IMG/VR virus record: IMGVR_UViG_3300034142_000018
Coordinates: 1-43,048 of that record
Strand: one strand, 5' to 3'
DNA: 43,048 bases
DNA from: a virus
Position numbers and translations under genes: made by a program. The notes beneath the pieces were generated by a model. That model did no database searches, was not told the DNA's origin, and worked only from the letters and a program-made list of their open reading frames with translations. The first letter of the stretch is position 1. Each line of letters starts with the position of its first letter. Below are positions 7,482 through 14,662 of the stretch, one piece after another.

Positions 7482-8841
7482 GGGCCTTGAGACGCTGGAT
7501 TCGCTTGAGCGACATTGCAAAGTATTCTGGATTAAGTTCAGTGCCGACTGCAGTGCATTTAAATCCGTGAGCGGCTTCGAAGAGTGGGCCGGTGCCACAG
7601 AATGGATCGTAGAGGCGGTCGCCGGGGCGGGCAGAGCGCTGGAGGAGGTTTTGGTAAACGGCGACGGGCTTTTGTGCTCCATGGGATAGGTTCTCGTCGG
7701 AGTTGGTGGATAGGACGTCTGGATAGATGTGGGTGACGGTTTTCTTGCCCTTGATCGCGTAGAGGATCATTTCGTACTGGCGGCGTGGGCCTTGGTCAGG
7801 GAGGGGAACGCGGCCGGAGTTTAGTTTGTAGTTGATTAGCGGGGTGCGGAAAACGTACCAGCCGGCGGCGCGCATGAGATCGCGAAGTTCGTGAAAATTG
7901 TCCGGGTCGCAAAAGACGTAAGCGTGGGCTTGGGGGTTGCATACTGCGTAGGACAGGGGAGCCCAGGCTGTCATCAGCTTTTTCCACGAAGCGTAGGAAT
8001 CATCGTAGTGGTGCTCGATGCCGGAGAGCTTGCCGGCGCCGTCGCCGAAATTGTCAGCCCCCATGCCGTAGGGAGGATCGGTGCAGATGACGTCGAACTT
8101 GGCGGTGGTTGGGCTATTGGCTAAGGTCTCCATGTAGGATAGGCAATCCATGTTTAGAAGGTGGTGGAGGTCAGCGTTGAACGTCGCACCAACGGTCTTG
8201 GCTAATTCGATGTTCTTTGTTTGCTCTTCCTGCCGCTTGAGGATCTTGAACGCTTCGTCGGCGGACTTGGCGTTGGCAATGGCAGGGTTGGACAGGTGGC
8301 GCGCGACGATGATCTCGCGGCGGGTGGTTTCTTGGTGAATGCCCTCGGAACTGCCACGGATTTCCTTGGCGGTGTCGGCGATAGTGTGGCCGGGGGCCGT
8401 GACTTGGGCAACCTCACCTGCGAGGAGAATCTGCTCAGACTTCGGCGGACGCTGCTTGACCCGGAGGTTATGCAGCCGTTCGACCGCTGCCGCGTGTTCC
8501 TGCCAGGATAGATCACGTCGCTTAAGGTTCTCATCCAGCTCCGCCTCTTCAATTTCCAGATCGGTCAAATCCCCGATGTTGACAAAGGGCACCATGCCGC
8601 CTTCGTAGAGCTGGCCGTTGTACTGAAATGATCCCCCGAGTTCGAAGATCTCGGAAATCGCCCGAAGCCGCCGTTCGCCAGCAACTAGCACCCAGCCAGT
8701 TCCCTCATAGCGCAGAACTGGGGCATGCATCAACCCGAGGTCTTCGATGGAGTTCTTCAACTCCTGCATGTGCTCAGGTGTGAATTCCTGGCGTTGTCGG
8801 TTGGGTTTGATGAGGATGTCAGAAAATAGGATTGTCGGCAT
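7459..8841 (-). CDS. ParB-like domain fused to DNA methyltransferase
   Basis: 460 aa from ATG 8841 (an in-frame upstream ATG at 8937 adds a low-complexity leader and lacks an SD). Residues 1-110 are a ParB/sulfiredoxin-like nuclease domain (IKPNRQR, VLVAGERRLRA-type motif). About 110-220 is helical linker. The C-terminal half is an N6/N4-type amino-methyltransferase: motif IV DPPY at 255-258 and motif I DPFCGTG at 412-418, so motif IV precedes motif I (beta-class order). It would transfer a methyl group from SAM to adenine or cytosine, perhaps to protect phage DNA from host restriction. No cognate restriction enzyme is seen. The ParB part may direct it to DNA. Confidence 0.85.
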   Translation of the reverse strand: MPTILFSDILIKPNRQRQEFTPEHMQELKNSIEDLGLMHAPVLRYEGTGWVLVAGERRLRAISEIFELGGSFQYNGQLYEGGMVPFVNIGDLTDLEIEEAELDENLKRRDLSWQEHAAAVERLHNLRVKQRPPKSEQILLAGEVAQVTAPGHTIADTAKEIRGSSEGIHQETTRREIIVARHLSNPAIANAKSADEAFKILKRQEEQTKNIELAKTVGATFNADLHHLLNMDCLSYMETLANSPTTAKFDVICTDPPYGMGADNFGDGAGKLSGIEHHYDDSYASWKKLMTAWAPLSYAVCNPQAHAYVFCDPDNFHELRDLMRAAGWYVFRTPLINYKLNSGRVPLPDQGPRRQYEMILYAIKGKKTVTHIYPDVLSTNSDENLSHGAQKPVAVYQNLLQRSARPGDRLYDPFCGTGPLFEAAHGFKCTAVGTELNPEYFAMSLKRIQRLKALEQPSLI

Positions 8842-9099
8842 GGGAAGTCCAAGTAAGAATGCCCAGCGGGCGCCGGGCGGGTGGTTTTTAGGTGTGGGGG
8901 ATAGGGCGTGCCGGGACGGAAACCGGGGGCCACGCATGGCGGCGTGCGGGGGTGGGTGTGGGTATGACCGGGTGGTTTAAATCGCCCATGGGGGCCGGGA
9001 TACATACACACATTTGTCACCTCGGGCAATAGCCTCGATCGTTTAGGGGGATGGCGCCGCTGGATAAGCCCCCAGCGGCCCGGGCAACACTGCGCGGAC
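8842..9099. other. Intergenic region upstream of the methyltransferase gene
   Basis: 258 bp with no convincing gene. On the minus strand it holds a GC hairpin (GCCGCTGG / CCAGCGGC, 9056-9079) downstream of the 9100-9408 gene, with no T-run. It also holds a single half of the dyad sequence (minus-strand TGTGTATGTATC, around 8999-9010) preceded by GTGACA. The second half is absent at the normal spacing, so this is at best a degenerate site. Confidence 0.5.
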
Positions 9100-9408
9100 T
9101 TACGCGGCAGGGGTTTTGGCTTTGTCGTGCTGTGCTTTTTGGTAGGGCATCCAGGAGGCGTAGGATTCATGCTCAGCTTGTCCATGCCTGTCGGCAGGAT
9201 TCGGGTCACGGATAGGCCCCACGATAAGGTCAAAAATTGCGCCGAAGTGACTAATGACGTTTAACCGAACACTGCCGTCCGATTGTATAAAGATTACATC
9301 AGCGCGAAAAGGTTGGGTCTCATCAATGACGTTGCCATCATCAAAAAAGTCGCTGGCTTCGTCAAGCCAAACCCAAACGATCCGGCCGATTGTTGCTGCT
9401 TGTGGCAT
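9100..9408 (-). CDS. Conserved-type phage protein, unknown function
   Basis: 102 aa. The N-terminal part alternates hydrophobic and acidic residues (beta-rich: IGRIVWVWLDEASDFFDDG). A Gly/Pro segment follows, and then a C-terminal YASWMPYQKAQ stretch of a kind common in small proteins of environmental phages. No Cys pairs, signal or membrane segments. It lies between the Gp49-family gene and the methyltransferase and is followed by a hairpin at 9056-9079. I do not recognise a function. Confidence 0.65.
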   Translation of the reverse strand: MPQAATIGRIVWVWLDEASDFFDDGNVIDETQPFRADVIFIQSDGSVRLNVISHFGAIFDLIVGPIRDPNPADRHGQAEHESYASWMPYQKAQHDKAKTPAA

Positions 9409-9423
9409 GCTGTTTCCTTGAAG

Positions 9424-9819
9424 TTACGGAAGGGTTAAGCTGTTCTCAGCGTCGTGCAACTGCTGTCGCAGGGCATAACCCATCAACGGCCAGATCTTGG
9501 CCACGGCGTTAGCGCGGGCGATCTTTTGGCCGATAACGGCGTCGAAGTTCTCCGGGCTGGCGCAAGCGGACTCGCCAGTGACGGTGAAGTTGTTGCGCAG
9601 GACCAGGACGCAGAAAGTGAGGAGGCTGAGCTGCGGGTGTCTCGGCTTGTTTGCGTGCCGGCTCGCGCCCCACTCGCCATTGTCGGCAGTGAAGTAATGC
9701 TCACTGGCGATGTTGGCTTCGATATCGGCCGGAGTGACTCGCGGCGCGGTCAGACCTTTAGCGATGATCTCGCGCTCGATACCTTGATCTGAGTTGTCAG
9801 GTGATGGAATATGGTTCAT
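9424..9819 (-). CDS. Gp49/Gp66-family phage protein
   Basis: 131 aa. It matches the family named after phage N4 Gp49 / Sf6 gene 66. Diagnostic stretches are LTAPRVTPADIEANIASEHYF near 23-44 (shown in part), FCVLVLRNNFTVTGESACAS, and FDAVIGQKIARANAVAKIWP with LMGYALR near the end. The family is widespread in phages and has no established function. Its start lies just downstream of the SSB-like gene's terminator, so it probably needs read-through or its own promoter. Confidence 0.85.
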   Translation of the reverse strand: MNHIPSPDNSDQGIEREIIAKGLTAPRVTPADIEANIASEHYFTADNGEWGASRHANKPRHPQLSLLTFCVLVLRNNFTVTGESACASPENFDAVIGQKIARANAVAKIWPLMGYALRQQLHDAENSLTLP

Positions 9820-9830
9820 GTCGTTTCCCC

Positions 9831-9865
9831 AGGAAAAAGAAAGAAAAAGAGGGCCGAAGCCCTCT
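9831..9865 (-). terminator. Intrinsic terminator after the SSB-like gene
   Basis: Minus-strand stem AAGAGGGC / GCCCTCTT (9846-9865) closed by a TTCG tetraloop and followed by a pyrimidine tract rich in T (9831-9845). Nearly ideal rho-independent terminator. Confidence 0.9.
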
Positions 9866-9883
9866 TGGAACTATCACTTCGTC

Positions 9884-10330
9884 TTACGACTTAGCAACAC
9901 CCTTAACTTCCGCATAGATGTTTTCATCAACAATGCGGTGCTTGACGGAGACCTTGGCTACGCGGCCAGCGAACATGGAAGGTGAGAACGGAACGCCGGG
10001 CTTGTTGAGGTCGAATGCTTCGCGCAAACGGCCCAAGCCTACGTTACGACCCTTGCCCATGTCCAGGCCGCCTGCGTCGGTCAGGTCCAGCATGACGCCT
10101 TGTTTGACGGTGACTTCATCCCGGCCAAGGAGTTGACGGACGTTGGAATCATCTAGCGACCAGATGAGGTCCAAAGTAACGCCGGACTTGGTGGGGTCTG
10201 ATTTACTTGACCAGGTGCGGGAGGTGATCTCTTTGACCACTGCTGTGTACTCGCCTTCGGGGACGGGAGTGACTTTGGTATCGTTGGTTTCGGTGAGTTG
10301 AATGTCGAGGAATTGTGAAGGATCAAACAT
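9884..10330 (-). CDS. Putative ssDNA-binding protein (SSB/DUF669-like)
   Basis: 148 aa. It begins MFDPSQFLDIQL, then PVPEGEYTAVVKEITSRTW, then a WSLDD/VTLDLIW beta segment, a Gly-rich loop (LDMGKGRNVGLGRLREAF) and a C-terminal VAKVSVKHR strand region. This is the pattern of phage DUF669/OB-fold-like proteins encoded next to Sak/Sak4 recombinases. It has its own promoter (10428-10456) and a strong terminator (9831-9865), which fits a protein needed in high amounts. Downstream neighbour of the Sak4-like ATPase. It lacks an acidic SSB-type C-terminal tail; such a tail is found instead on the 13889-14218 product. Confidence 0.65.
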   Translation of the reverse strand: MFDPSQFLDIQLTETNDTKVTPVPEGEYTAVVKEITSRTWSSKSDPTKSGVTLDLIWSLDDSNVRQLLGRDEVTVKQGVMLDLTDAGGLDMGKGRNVGLGRLREAFDLNKPGVPFSPSMFAGRVAKVSVKHRIVDENIYAEVKGVAKS

Positions 10331-10427
10331 GATGTGTAGGCTCGGAAAGGAAAGGTTGAAGGAATGTGCCGCTGGGAGTTATGGGGTGTGCGGTCAGCGA
10401 CGAACCGTTATGCCCCGTGGGAATTGG

Positions 10428-10456
10428 ATTGTGTTGTGTGGGTGATGGGGTGTCAA
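10428..10456 (-). promoter_or_regulatory. Sigma70-type promoter for the SSB-like gene
   Basis: Minus-strand TTGACA (10451-10456), 17-bp spacer, CACAAT (10428-10433). It lies in the 142-bp gap between the Sak4-like and SSB-like genes. The -35 is perfect and the -10 matches four of six. Confidence 0.6.
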
Positions 10457-10472
10457 TTTGTTTCGATGAAGA

Positions 10473-11342
10473 TTACGCCACGCCCCCGCGTGCTTTCCAC
10501 TTCGCCACAATCGGGCCGAAGCTCGGAGGGTTCTTGGAGCTGATCGGGAGGTTGCGGGTTTTGAGATCAGCCTGGGTGTTGGCGGTGTCCCAATGCCAGG
10601 AGGAGCCCTCACGGACGGTAAGGATCACGTCGGAGAACATCGCCGGGATCTTCGGAGCCAAGGCCTTGCCGAGGGTGGATGCCATGAGCTTGATTCCGCC
10701 GAGGACTGCATCGACTTCGCGTTCGACGTGGGCAAGGAGGATGAAGTGGCAATTGCAGCCGTCGCACAGCTTGCGGAGGAGGCCTTCGACTTGTTGTTGG
10801 GCGATGCCCCAATCGGACATGCTGCGCACGGGCTTACCGCCGACGACGAGGGCAAGGGCTGCTTGGTTAATCCCGGTCAGGCCATCGACGGCTAGGGCCT
10901 TGTCCGGTCCCCATGTATTGACGGCGCCGAACTTGCGACCAGTCCGCTGGTCCTCGAATTCGTTCAGGACTCCGAAGAGCTTGATGAACTGGTTGTGCTT
11001 GCCGCGGTTACTGTCGGTCATCTTGGCCAGGGATTCAAGCGACAGCGTGTTGATCTTCGTTGCGCTGTCCATCATGTCAAGGAATGACGTGTCCGGGGCC
11101 TTGAGGATATGCCAGTAGAGGTTAGCAGGGATGGGGAGGTTACGGTCGGTGAAGTAGCCGAGGAGGGATTCCAGGCCGGATTCAAGGCCGAGGTAGAAGA
11201 CCTCGATGCCGGTTTCGACCAGGGTGCCGAGGGCATGGGTTTTGCCACTGCCGGCGGGCCCCATAAGCATGATGTTGAGGCCGGCGAGGGTGTGGGTCGG
11301 GGGGGGTGCCGAGACGGCTGGGGTGGTGGTAGATGTTGTCAT
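10473..11342 (-). CDS. Sak4/RecA-like recombination ATPase
   Basis: 289 aa. After a Thr/Pro-rich leader comes Walker A GPAGSGKT at residues 28-35, followed by the EVFYLGLESGLESLL strand-helix element typical of the phage AAA_24/Sak4 group. A central region ends in CNCHFILLAHVEREVD, probably the Walker B / sensor strand. The C-terminus has a short basic tail. Such proteins are RecA-fold ATPases that help single-strand annealing or strand exchange during phage replication, usually with a dedicated SSB; here the SSB-like gene is directly downstream and the MazG-like and PD-(D/E)XK genes upstream. Cytoplasmic. Confidence 0.8.
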   Translation of the reverse strand: MTTSTTTPAVSAPPPTHTLAGLNIMLMGPAGSGKTHALGTLVETGIEVFYLGLESGLESLLGYFTDRNLPIPANLYWHILKAPDTSFLDMMDSATKINTLSLESLAKMTDSNRGKHNQFIKLFGVLNEFEDQRTGRKFGAVNTWGPDKALAVDGLTGINQAALALVVGGKPVRSMSDWGIAQQQVEGLLRKLCDGCNCHFILLAHVEREVDAVLGGIKLMASTLGKALAPKIPAMFSDVILTVREGSSWHWDTANTQADLKTRNLPISSKNPPSFGPIVAKWKARGGVA

Positions 11343-11350
11343 GATGGGGG

Positions 11351-11722
11351 TTAAACCTTATCCGCACGGGCGATAGCCGCAGCATCGCTGTACTTTTCGC
11401 CATAGCGTTTGGAGAGTTTGTCGATGTTGGCTTCGATGGTTTGCTGACGAGTGATGCCGAGGGATGCGCGAAGGCCTTCGAGGTAGAATTCGAGATCGCC
11501 GAGTTCTTCGACCACGTTGGCGTAGTCCAAGGTTTTCTTGTAAATCACGGCTTTCTTGATCGCGTCGAGAAGTTCGCCGGCTTCTCCACTGATTCCCATG
11601 ACCATGTGAATAAGGTGGGCTTCGACGGGGGTCATAGCCTGGACAATGGCCCGCCCGGGTTTGGCGAGGGCTTCTACCATGTCGGGATGTGTGGGTCGGC
11701 CATCTTTTAATTGCGCGTTCAT
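11351..11722 (-). CDS. MazG-like nucleotide pyrophosphohydrolase
   Basis: 123 aa. It shows the MazG metal-binding pattern: GEAGELLDAIKKA (ExxE) and VVEELGDLEFYLEGL (ExxD), separated by a helix-turn of the expected length. The family hydrolyses (d)NTPs to monophosphates and PPi. Phage members may clean unusual nucleotides or affect (p)ppGpp. It starts with an ATGA overlap (11719-11722) with the upstream zinc protein and ends 8 bp before the Sak4-like gene. Confidence 0.85.
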   Translation of the reverse strand: MNAQLKDGRPTHPDMVEALAKPGRAIVQAMTPVEAHLIHMVMGISGEAGELLDAIKKAVIYKKTLDYANVVEELGDLEFYLEGLRASLGITRQQTIEANIDKLSKRYGEKYSDAAAIARADKV

Positions 11723-12045
11723 TGCGGTTCCTTGTCTGCGGGATATTGATCAAGCCGGATTTGGAGTTCATACGCAAGGACCTCCGGCGGGAGTTCTGCG
11801 AATGTCTGGCGCCAGGGGGCGATGAAGGTGCCGCCGGGCTGGTCGGTGTCGGGGTGGGCGGCGCATCCTCGGGAGATCGGCTGCCAGCGATTACCGACAG
11901 CCTCGACAATTACCCTTCCCCAGGTCTCTCCGCACTTGGTGCAGATGAAGACGAGATTGTCGGTTTCGACAAGGTGGTCAGACCATTGGGGGAGCTGGCG
12001 GGAGGTGGCGAGGAGGCGGGAACCGAGGAAATAGTGGGTGGGCAT
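11719..12045 (-). CDS. Small zinc-ribbon-like protein, unknown function
   Basis: 108 aa from ATG 12045, which overlaps the nuclease stop as TGATG. The centre holds one CxxC (CTKCGETWG) in a strand context and a single later Cys (RGCAAHP), a partial zinc ribbon. The C-terminus is Pro/Leu-rich (TFAELPPEVLAYELQIRL). The frame is open further upstream to 12297, but that part lies inside the nuclease gene and is rejected. Coupled on both sides to recombination and nucleotide genes. No function recognised. Confidence 0.65.
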   Translation of the reverse strand: MPTHYFLGSRLLATSRQLPQWSDHLVETDNLVFICTKCGETWGRVIVEAVGNRWQPISRGCAAHPDTDQPGGTFIAPWRQTFAELPPEVLAYELQIRLDQYPADKEPQ

Positions 12046-13070
12046 CAGGCAGACTCCGGTACGTGTCCCCAACTCGCTTCCCACTCCGGCACGGTCAACT
12101 GCCTCCGCGCCAAGGGGTCCCATACCCGTTGCTCGAACTTCATCGGCAGCCAGCTTTCCGGCGACGGGGATTTGCAGATATCGACCATGGAACACCCGCC
12201 GTACTCGGCACACGCCCCATCCATGGCATAGTCCCAATGACCCTCTTTCCACGCCCGTATGGCCCGTTCTATGTCCCGGATGGATTGATCCAGCCACCGA
12301 TCAATTTCCCATGGCGCGCGGTAGGTCACGGCTTGGATGGTGTCGTATTTGGTTTTGAGGATCGACACGCCCCGGATGATGGCGCCTTGCGGGTTGAGGC
12401 CAGCTTGCTTCGCCGCCCAGATATACCCGGAGAACTGCCCGCGCATTTCCCATTGGCGTGCCCAGCTGGCGCCGAGCTGGGATGCGGTCTTTTCGTCCAC
12501 GACGTACTCGCCGCCCGCGAAGGTTGCGATCATGTCAGACCGGCCGGTGTAGAGGATGGGGTCGCCGGTTACGGGGTGGTTGATGGGCAAGGGCTCGGCG
12601 AAGGAGAATTCAATTCCGCGCTGACCGTTGGCGAAGTAAACGGGGTCCATGCCATCATCGCCGAGGGGATAGCGTTCGAAATAGAATTCCAGCGCACCAG
12701 CCATACGGTCGGGGGACTTGGCGGAATCGGACGGGTGCTCGAAATTGCCATAGGCGGACAGCAGGGCACGGAGGCCTTCGGCTTCGGCACGGTCTTTGTC
12801 GCCGATGGGGTGGGCGGCGAAACCTGTGATCTTGGGAATTTGGTCATCGCCCTCGCCGGAGGTCCATATGGGAAGCTGCCCCTCGAAAAACACCCGGCGT
12901 GCGATTTCAATTCCCTTGGCGAACGCCCCGCCCGCGACGAGGTGAACGGATTCGGAGCGGGGTTTCCAGTGCTCGACGTAGGTGCGAAACATCTTTTGCG
13001 GGCAGGATCGGAATGCTGCCAGCATGGTGGAATCGAATGTATTCGGAAACATTGGACGCTGAATGGTCAT
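12045..13070 (-). CDS. PD-(D/E)XK nuclease (Cas4/RecB-like exonuclease)
   Basis: 341 aa. Nuclease core: GIEFSF (E near 154), GRSDMI (D179) and VVDEKTAS (D192, E193, K194), the PD-(D/E)XK arrangement, followed by a helix with QFSGYIWAAKQ. Cys23 (RSCPQK) and the C-terminal cluster CAEYGGCSMVDIC (about 297-309) could bind an Fe-S cluster as in Cas4/AddB-type enzymes. It probably acts as a 5'-3' exonuclease in the Sak4/SSB recombination pathway encoded downstream. The ATG overlaps the HNH gene stop as ATGA (13067-13070). Confidence 0.85.
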   Translation of the reverse strand: MTIQRPMFPNTFDSTMLAAFRSCPQKMFRTYVEHWKPRSESVHLVAGGAFAKGIEIARRVFFEGQLPIWTSGEGDDQIPKITGFAAHPIGDKDRAEAEGLRALLSAYGNFEHPSDSAKSPDRMAGALEFYFERYPLGDDGMDPVYFANGQRGIEFSFAEPLPINHPVTGDPILYTGRSDMIATFAGGEYVVDEKTASQLGASWARQWEMRGQFSGYIWAAKQAGLNPQGAIIRGVSILKTKYDTIQAVTYRAPWEIDRWLDQSIRDIERAIRAWKEGHWDYAMDGACAEYGGCSMVDICKSPSPESWLPMKFEQRVWDPLARRQLTVPEWEASWGHVPESA

Positions 13071-13525
13071 TGTAATTTACTCCAGTGTGTTCCATGCACT
13101 ATTTTCCAGATGCAGGAACGATTAACTTGAAATTTTCTCGCTATCTCAGATTGCGTTTCCCCTCTGGCAAAAAGCTCTCTAACTTCTAGAACTTGCCCCA
13201 AGGATAACTTAGACATTCCGTTACGACTGCCAGCATTTCCCCGCCCCTTCATCTCTTTATCCAGTACATTTTGCTGGTGAGTTCCGAGGCGTAGGTGGCT
13301 TAGACGTACACAAGCTGGATTATCGCAAGTATGCAAAACCACTAAATCTGGCGGAATAGAGGCTATGCAGGTTTCGTAAGCATATCGGTGGGTAAGCCAA
13401 AGTTTACTGTCTACTCTGATTTGCCCATACCCGAAAGAATGCTTCGCTCCCTGCCATTCCCAACAACCTTCTTCTGGGGTGGTAGTACGGCCTTCAAAAA
13501 GCTTGGGTAGAATGTCTTCGTGCAA
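13067..13525 (-). CDS. HNH endonuclease (homing type) with C-terminal HTH
   Basis: 152 aa. HNH_3-type core: H65-T-C67, N69, C72 (LHTCDNPACVRLSHLRL). The N-terminus has CWEWQGAKHSFGYGQI and LTHRYAYE, usual for these free-standing enzymes. Residues 105-148 form an HTH DNA-binding segment (SLGQVLEVRELFARGETQSE, ARKFQVNRS). The start is TTG 13525 with a strong AGGAG SD. SD and start are enclosed by a short hairpin (13524-13548). The coding sequence is visibly more AT-rich than its neighbours, a sign of recent arrival. It probably spreads itself by cutting homing-less phage DNA. Confidence 0.88.
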   Translation of the reverse strand: MHEDILPKLFEGRTTTPEEGCWEWQGAKHSFGYGQIRVDSKLWLTHRYAYETCIASIPPDLVVLHTCDNPACVRLSHLRLGTHQQNVLDKEMKGRGNAGSRNGMSKLSLGQVLEVRELFARGETQSEIARKFQVNRSCIWKIVHGTHWSKLQ

Positions 13526-13548
13526 GGTTATCTCCTAGAAATAACCTT
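13524..13548 (-). promoter_or_regulatory. Hairpin enclosing the SD and start codon of the HNH gene
   Basis: Minus-strand AAGGTTAT, 9-nt loop TTCTAGGAG, ATAACCTT. The SD (AGGAG) lies in the loop and the TTG start shares bases with the 3' arm. Folding of the mRNA would hide the start codon. Confidence 0.55.
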
Positions 13549-13606
13549 ATTATGCGGAAACGTGGGGAAACGGTCAATAGCTAAGTGTTGGGGAACATGG
13601 GAGTGG

Positions 13607-13885
13607 TCATAACGGTAAACGCTTTCCTGCTTCGATGTGGGTAATAGCGGCTTCTGACAGCGATGCAGAGCCGACAGGGATGACAAACACCCCGCGGCGC
13701 TCGAAGTAGTCGGAGTTGGTAATGTCGATCTGACGGGGGCTGATGTTTACGTCAATGTCTCGCCAAGCAGCTTCGCCGTTGCTGAGACAAGCATTGAAGA
13801 CGAGAGTGTCGCCGACTTCGTGCAGATCGCCATGGACTGTACTGCTGCCGTTGATCAGGGCACACCCTGTTATGAGGCAGGTCAT
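13607..13885 (-). CDS. Small hypothetical protein, possible lipoprotein-like start
   Basis: 92 aa. It starts 3 bases after the upstream stop. The N-terminus reads MTCLITGCALINGSS; the Cys in an ITGC context looks like a lipobox, but the leader is too short for a normal signal peptide, so export is doubtful. The rest is a mixed beta-type sequence (DTLVFNACLSN, ISPRQIDITNSDYFERRG). No family recognised and the SD is weak. Confidence 0.5.
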   Translation of the reverse strand: MTCLITGCALINGSSTVHGDLHEVGDTLVFNACLSNGEAAWRDIDVNISPRQIDITNSDYFERRGVFVIPVGSASLSEAAITHIEAGKRLPL

Positions 13886-13888
13886 GGC

Positions 13889-14218
13889 TTAGAAGGGAAT
13901 GTCGTCAAAGTCGTCAACCTCTTTCGCCACCTGATCCGGCGCAGGCAAGGCCAGCATCTTCTGAATCGTCTGCTCAATGTTGGCCACCATCTTATCGGCT
14001 TCGGCGGCGACCTCTTGCTGCTTCTTCCGCAAGGCTTCGAGATTGCGCTGGAGGATTTCGTCCGAGGAAGCAACTTCAAACGTCACGGTCTGGTGCCCGA
14101 TGCAGACATAGCCACAACTGCTCATGTCGGCGATACTGTGAACGTGGAGATTGTAATCTTGAAGGTCTGTCTGCCCGACGTTTGAGTGCAGGTAGACTGT
14201 CTTACTAATCTGAGTCAT
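13889..14218 (-). CDS. Early phage protein with an SSB-type acidic C-terminal tail
   Basis: 109 aa. Residues 1-50 form a beta-rich domain (ISKTVYLHSNVG, YVCIGHQTVTFEV). Residues 54-92 are a charged coiled coil. The last residues are VDDFDDIPF, which closely resembles the C-terminal tip of bacterial SSB (E. coli DFDDDIPF), the docking peptide for SSB partner proteins. There is no OB-fold visible, so the tail may recruit or distract host SSB-binding enzymes or attach the phage replisome. It lies just downstream of the large inverted repeat at 14246-14410. Confidence 0.7.
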   Translation of the reverse strand: MTQISKTVYLHSNVGQTDLQDYNLHVHSIADMSSCGYVCIGHQTVTFEVASSDEILQRNLEALRKKQQEVAAEADKMVANIEQTIQKMLALPAPDQVAKEVDDFDDIPF

Positions 14219-14245
14219 AGTAGTGGTCCTGTGTTATGCTACAGG

Positions 14246-14410
14246 GAGCGTAGCTGAAAAGGCACCGGAGGTGCTTACAGAAACCATACTGAACCCCTCC
14301 ACGGGGCGCCGTCACCAGGGGATCAGGCCCGGCCGTACTCTTGCGGTGATCAAGCCGCAGACTTGTATGGTTTCTGTAAGCACCCAGAGATGCCCTTGGT
14401 AGCTAGGCTC
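14246..14410. repeat. Large structured inverted repeat (possible RNA)
   Basis: Perfect 20-bp inverted arms at 14270-14289 and 14365-14384 enclose 75 nt. That interior can itself form CCCC/GGGG (14294-14306) and TGCGG/CCGCA (14342-14359) hairpins. The repeat continues outward with GGCA/TGCC (14261-14264, 14391-14394) and GAGCGTAGC/GCTAGGCTC (14246-14254, 14402-14410, one mismatch). It fills the gap between two minus-strand genes. As RNA it would be a long double-stranded stem with a branched head, suited to RNase III processing. Other options are a structured small RNA or a DNA structure used in replication. Confidence 0.75.
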
Positions 14411-14413
14411 GCG

Positions 14414-14662
14414 CTAGCTGACGCACAGGGTGCCGGCTGCGAGCTGGCGTTGGCGGCGGGCGACTTCACGAGCGCCTCCGCCATGGGGGACTTTGAATGC
14501 CGTGGTATGGCGGTAGACCTTCGAGACTTTGCCCTTTCCCTTACCTCGGCTTGCGTAACCCCCGAGTTTGATAATAGCTTCTTCGCGGGTTTGGGCGAGG
14601 CCGGACTCGAGCATCCTAGTGATCCGGGCCATGAAGAGATTGAAGCGGGAGAATGCGGTCAT
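14414..14662 (-). CDS. Small basic phage protein, unknown function
   Basis: 82 aa. It begins MTAFSRFNLFMARITRMLESG, then QTREEAIIKLGGYASRGKGKGK, then SKVYRHTTAFKVPHGG, and ends in an Arg/Gln-rich helix (AREVARRQRQLAAGT). It is strongly basic, so nucleic-acid binding is possible. The pattern is familiar from small proteins of environmental podoviruses but has no assigned function. Second gene of the transcript expected from the dyad-2 promoter. Confidence 0.65.
   Translation of the reverse strand: MTAFSRFNLFMARITRMLESGLAQTREEAIIKLGGYASRGKGKGKVSKVYRHTTAFKVPHGGGAREVARRQRQLAAGTLCVS

Noticed and set aside
8985-9020. Eighth dyad copy near 9000
   Set aside because: Only one half (TGTGTATGTATC on the minus strand) is present; the second half is missing at the fixed spacing.
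11358-11909. Arg/Ser/Pro-rich frame opposite or beside the MazG-like gene, and similar frames elsewhere
   Set aside because: Shadow frames of GC-rich genes; composition is low-complexity and a well-supported gene occupies the same stretch.
12063-13130. Long plus-strand frame of 355 codons across the nuclease gene
   Set aside because: Antisense to a nuclease with clear catalytic residues; no SD, no recognisable domain, and it runs across the HNH gene boundary.
14246-14410. tRNA or tmRNA gene
   Set aside because: No cloverleaf with anticodon and T-loop at the right spacing, and no CCA-type end fits either strand.
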